From NCBI GenBank assembly GCA_002402125.1, contig NVVG01000185.1, positions 1,005 through 9,417 on the forward strand: a stretch of DNA of 8,413 bases, written 5' to 3'. The notes beneath the pieces are model-generated. The model was not told the origin of the DNA. It saw only the letters and a program-made list of their open reading frames with translations, and made no database searches. Source of the stretch: Moraxellaceae bacterium (GTDB lineage: Bacteria > Pseudomonadota > Gammaproteobacteria > Pseudomonadales > Ketobacteraceae). Both the position numbers and the translations under genes were made by a program. Numbering within the stretch: position 1 is the first letter of the stretch; each line of letters starts with the position of its first letter. Positions 7,213-8,413 of the stretch are shown here, one piece after another.

Positions 7213-7896
7213 ATGTTGATGGCTGAGACGATTGTAGATCAACTGAGAAATATAGATTTTTTAAGCCGTATTTCTACAGGCACACTAGAGGTCTTGGCGA
7301 CGCTATGTCCGTTGATAAACCTGGCAGAGGGAGACACCCTATTTCAAGACGGGGAAGCGGGCAGTTCCATGTATGTCATACTCTCGGGCGAGTTGATTGT
7401 CTCCAGAAAAGGTGTAGAGATTGCGCGCAGACAACAAGGTGACTATTTGGGTGAGATGGCGCTGATCGAATCCATGCCGCGTTCCGCAACGGTTAAGGCA
7501 AGCCGACACGCGTCGTTATTGGAAATAACACACGAACAGTTTCACTCTCAATTGAATGCGAGTCCAGACGTCTTGTTGGCTATTATGAGAACACTCTCCA
7601 GACGGGCCAGAGAAAATTTGGGGGTTCTTGACCGACTGGAACCTCAAAGGGGGGCGGAGCTTACCCCAGAGGTGGCGGATAAACTCGAAGAACGAGCGAA
7701 ATATTTGATGCAGGAAGCAGGTTTAACAATCCGTGAGGCCGAAGTTGCTCACCTCATATGCGAGGGATTCAGTGACAAGTTAATCGCCAAGCGACTGGAT
7801 TTGAGCCATCATACCGTCAGAGATCATCTCAAAAAGATCTATACCAAATTTGAGGTTAATGCTCGTACCCAATTAGTGTCACTCATTTATAAGTAG
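7213..7896 (+). CDS. Cyclic-nucleotide-binding transcription factor with LuxR/GerE-type HTH
   Basis: 227 residues in two modules. The N-terminal cNMP-binding beta-roll is about 14-130, with FQDGEAGSSMYVILSGEL and a phosphate-binding cassette LGEMALIESMPRSATV. E81 and R90, spaced as in protein kinase A-type sites, would hold the ribose and phosphate. A helical linker (about 131-165) follows. The C-terminus (about 170-226) is a GerE HTH: LTIREAEVAHLICEGFS, IAKRLDLSHHTVRDHLKKI, and FEVNARTQLV. Crp/Fnr proteins normally end in a winged helix, so a LuxR-type output is unusual. There is no receiver or autoinducer domain. It probably senses cAMP made by the nearby cyclase and binds DNA as a dimer. 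Starts at ATG 7213 (AGGG 5 nt ahead) and ATG 7219 (AGAG about 6 nt ahead) are both plausible. Confidence 0.92.
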   Translation: MLMAETIVDQLRNIDFLSRISTGTLEVLATLCPLINLAEGDTLFQDGEAGSSMYVILSGELIVSRKGVEIARRQQGDYLGEMALIESMPRSATVKASRHASLLEITHEQFHSQLNASPDVLLAIMRTLSRRARENLGVLDRLEPQRGAELTPEVADKLEERAKYLMQEAGLTIREAEVAHLICEGFSDKLIAKRLDLSHHTVRDHLKKIYTKFEVNARTQLVSLIYK

Positions 7897-8010
7897 TGGC
7901 TGTGGGGTCGGCGTTGAATCCACGATAGAATACTCATCTGCGACGAGGCATAACTGTGTTTTTAGTAGTGGAGTAATCTCTTCGTCACACACCACATCAG
8001 GATACCCATT

Positions 8011-8038
8011 CTACAAAATGAAATAACCATCTTTGTAG
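8011..8038. repeat. 7-bp inverted repeat between convergent genes
   Basis: CTACAAA (8011-8017) and TTTGTAG (8032-8038) form a perfect stem with a 14-nt loop, in the 220-nt space between two convergent reading frames. It is AT-rich and has no T-run after it, so a termination role is only possible. A further short stem, AGAGG/CCTCT, sits at about 8103-8118, over the stop codon of the minus-strand frame. No other feature is visible in 7897-8116. Confidence 0.35.
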
Positions 8039-8116
8039 TAGTCAATTAAAGGGTGTCCTCTGTCTCCGTGAGAATGAAAGCACAGTATGTGGCATTTAAT
8101 AGAGAGGGGCTTACCT

Positions 8117-8413
8117 CTAAATAATTCCAGAAACCTGTTGCTCCAAACCATAATGAGTATACTGGCTACCACCGAGGTACTTATATTTCAACGTATAAAA
8201 TTTCCATGGTTGATTCAGTGCATGTACACCGAAGGTGGTAGATTGGATTTCCATGTCAAAGGCGCCATCGTGTTTCATATATTTGTCGTATGAAATAATG
8301 CGTTTAGAGGTGTCCCTGCCGTAGAGCATGTGTTGCTGTACATTCTTTTGTTGCTTCATTGCCGGCTCGCCTTCTAGTCCTGTGTTGTGTTTATCTCCAG
8401 AACGTTTGGCGTT
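8117..8413 (-). CDS. C-terminal end of an unrecognised protein (cut by window edge)
   Basis: The minus-strand frame is open from the right edge for 98 codons to a TAG at complement 8117-8119, so its start lies outside the window. The in-frame ATG at complement 8357-8359 has no good ribosome binding site, and coding-like sequence (NAKRSGDKHNTGLEGEP) continues upstream of it, so it is probably internal. The tail is rich in Tyr, Gln, Trp and Gly with alternating hydrophobics (VHALNQPWKFYTLKYKYLGG), suggesting beta strands, possibly of an envelope protein. I do not recognise the family. It converges on the cyclic-nucleotide regulator. The opposite-strand frame at 8087-8293 is a poorer candidate. 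Confidence 0.5.
   Translation of the reverse strand, partial: NAKRSGDKHNTGLEGEPAMKQQKNVQQHMLYGRDTSKRIISYDKYMKHDGAFDMEIQSTTFGVHALNQPWKFYTLKYKYLGGSQYTHYGLEQQVSGII

Noticed and set aside
4538..7535. The 15-mer GGAAATAACACACGA occurs at 4538-4552 and at 7521-7535.
   Set aside because: Both copies lie inside well-supported coding sequence (reading EITHD and EITHE) with unrelated flanks; a chance match or codon coincidence is more likely than a regulatory repeat.
8087..8293. Plus-strand 68-codon open frame.
   Set aside because: It is antisense to the longer minus-strand frame that is open to the window edge, and it has no ribosome binding site.
1213..8413. Looked for tRNA or rRNA genes, CRISPR arrays, complete insertion sequences and phage genes.
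   Set aside because: No tRNA-like T-loop plus acceptor pairing, no regularly spaced repeats, and no transposase or integrase motif seen by eye.

Overview
The window looks like part of a Gram-negative, probably marine gammaproteobacterial chromosome. The reasons are a TonB-dependent outer-membrane receptor with the 'LSLEELL-KV' N-terminus common in that group, good Shine-Dalgarno sites, moderate GC, and a partner-switching phosphatase/ATPase/STAS set resembling Pseudomonas SiaABC. The taxon is inferred from protein style only.

Layout: (1) 1-1212, minus strand: N-terminal about 404 residues of a TonB-dependent receptor that runs off the left edge. (2) 1213-2219: about 1 kb with no convincing gene. 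It holds the receptor's upstream region, a perfect 13-bp hairpin, an attC-like stretch, an imperfect inverted repeat and a small coding-like fragment on the minus strand. (3) 2220-6370, plus strand: a compact four-gene operon made of a membrane sensor HAMP-PP2C (RsbU/SpoIIE/SiaA-type) phosphatase, a GHKL ATP-binding switch protein/kinase, a STAS antagonist, and a coiled-coil/PAS/class III nucleotidyl cyclase overlapping the STAS stop codon. (4) 6371-6647: a spacer with two C8 tracts and mutually exclusive hairpins. (5) 6648-7136: a small, very basic exported protein of unknown function. (6) 7213-7896: a transcription factor joining a cyclic-nucleotide-binding domain to a LuxR/GerE HTH, with its own extended -10 promoter. 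(7) 7897-8116: a convergent intergenic region. (8) 8117-8413, minus strand: C-terminal end of an unrecognised ORF that enters from the right edge.

Working model (inference): a periplasmic signal acts on the phosphatase, which dephosphorylates the STAS protein. The ATP-binding protein phosphorylates or sequesters it. The STAS state sets the activity of the cyclase encoded in the overlapping gene. All canonical class III catalytic residues are present, and the residue at the adenine-specifying position is Asp, so cAMP is the predicted product. The downstream regulator, whose phosphate-binding cassette is intact, would read the cAMP and act on DNA through its LuxR-type HTH. This would be a SiaABCD-like circuit with an adenylyl cyclase in place of the diguanylate cyclase SiaD and a dedicated receptor nearby. 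It is the most interesting part of the window.
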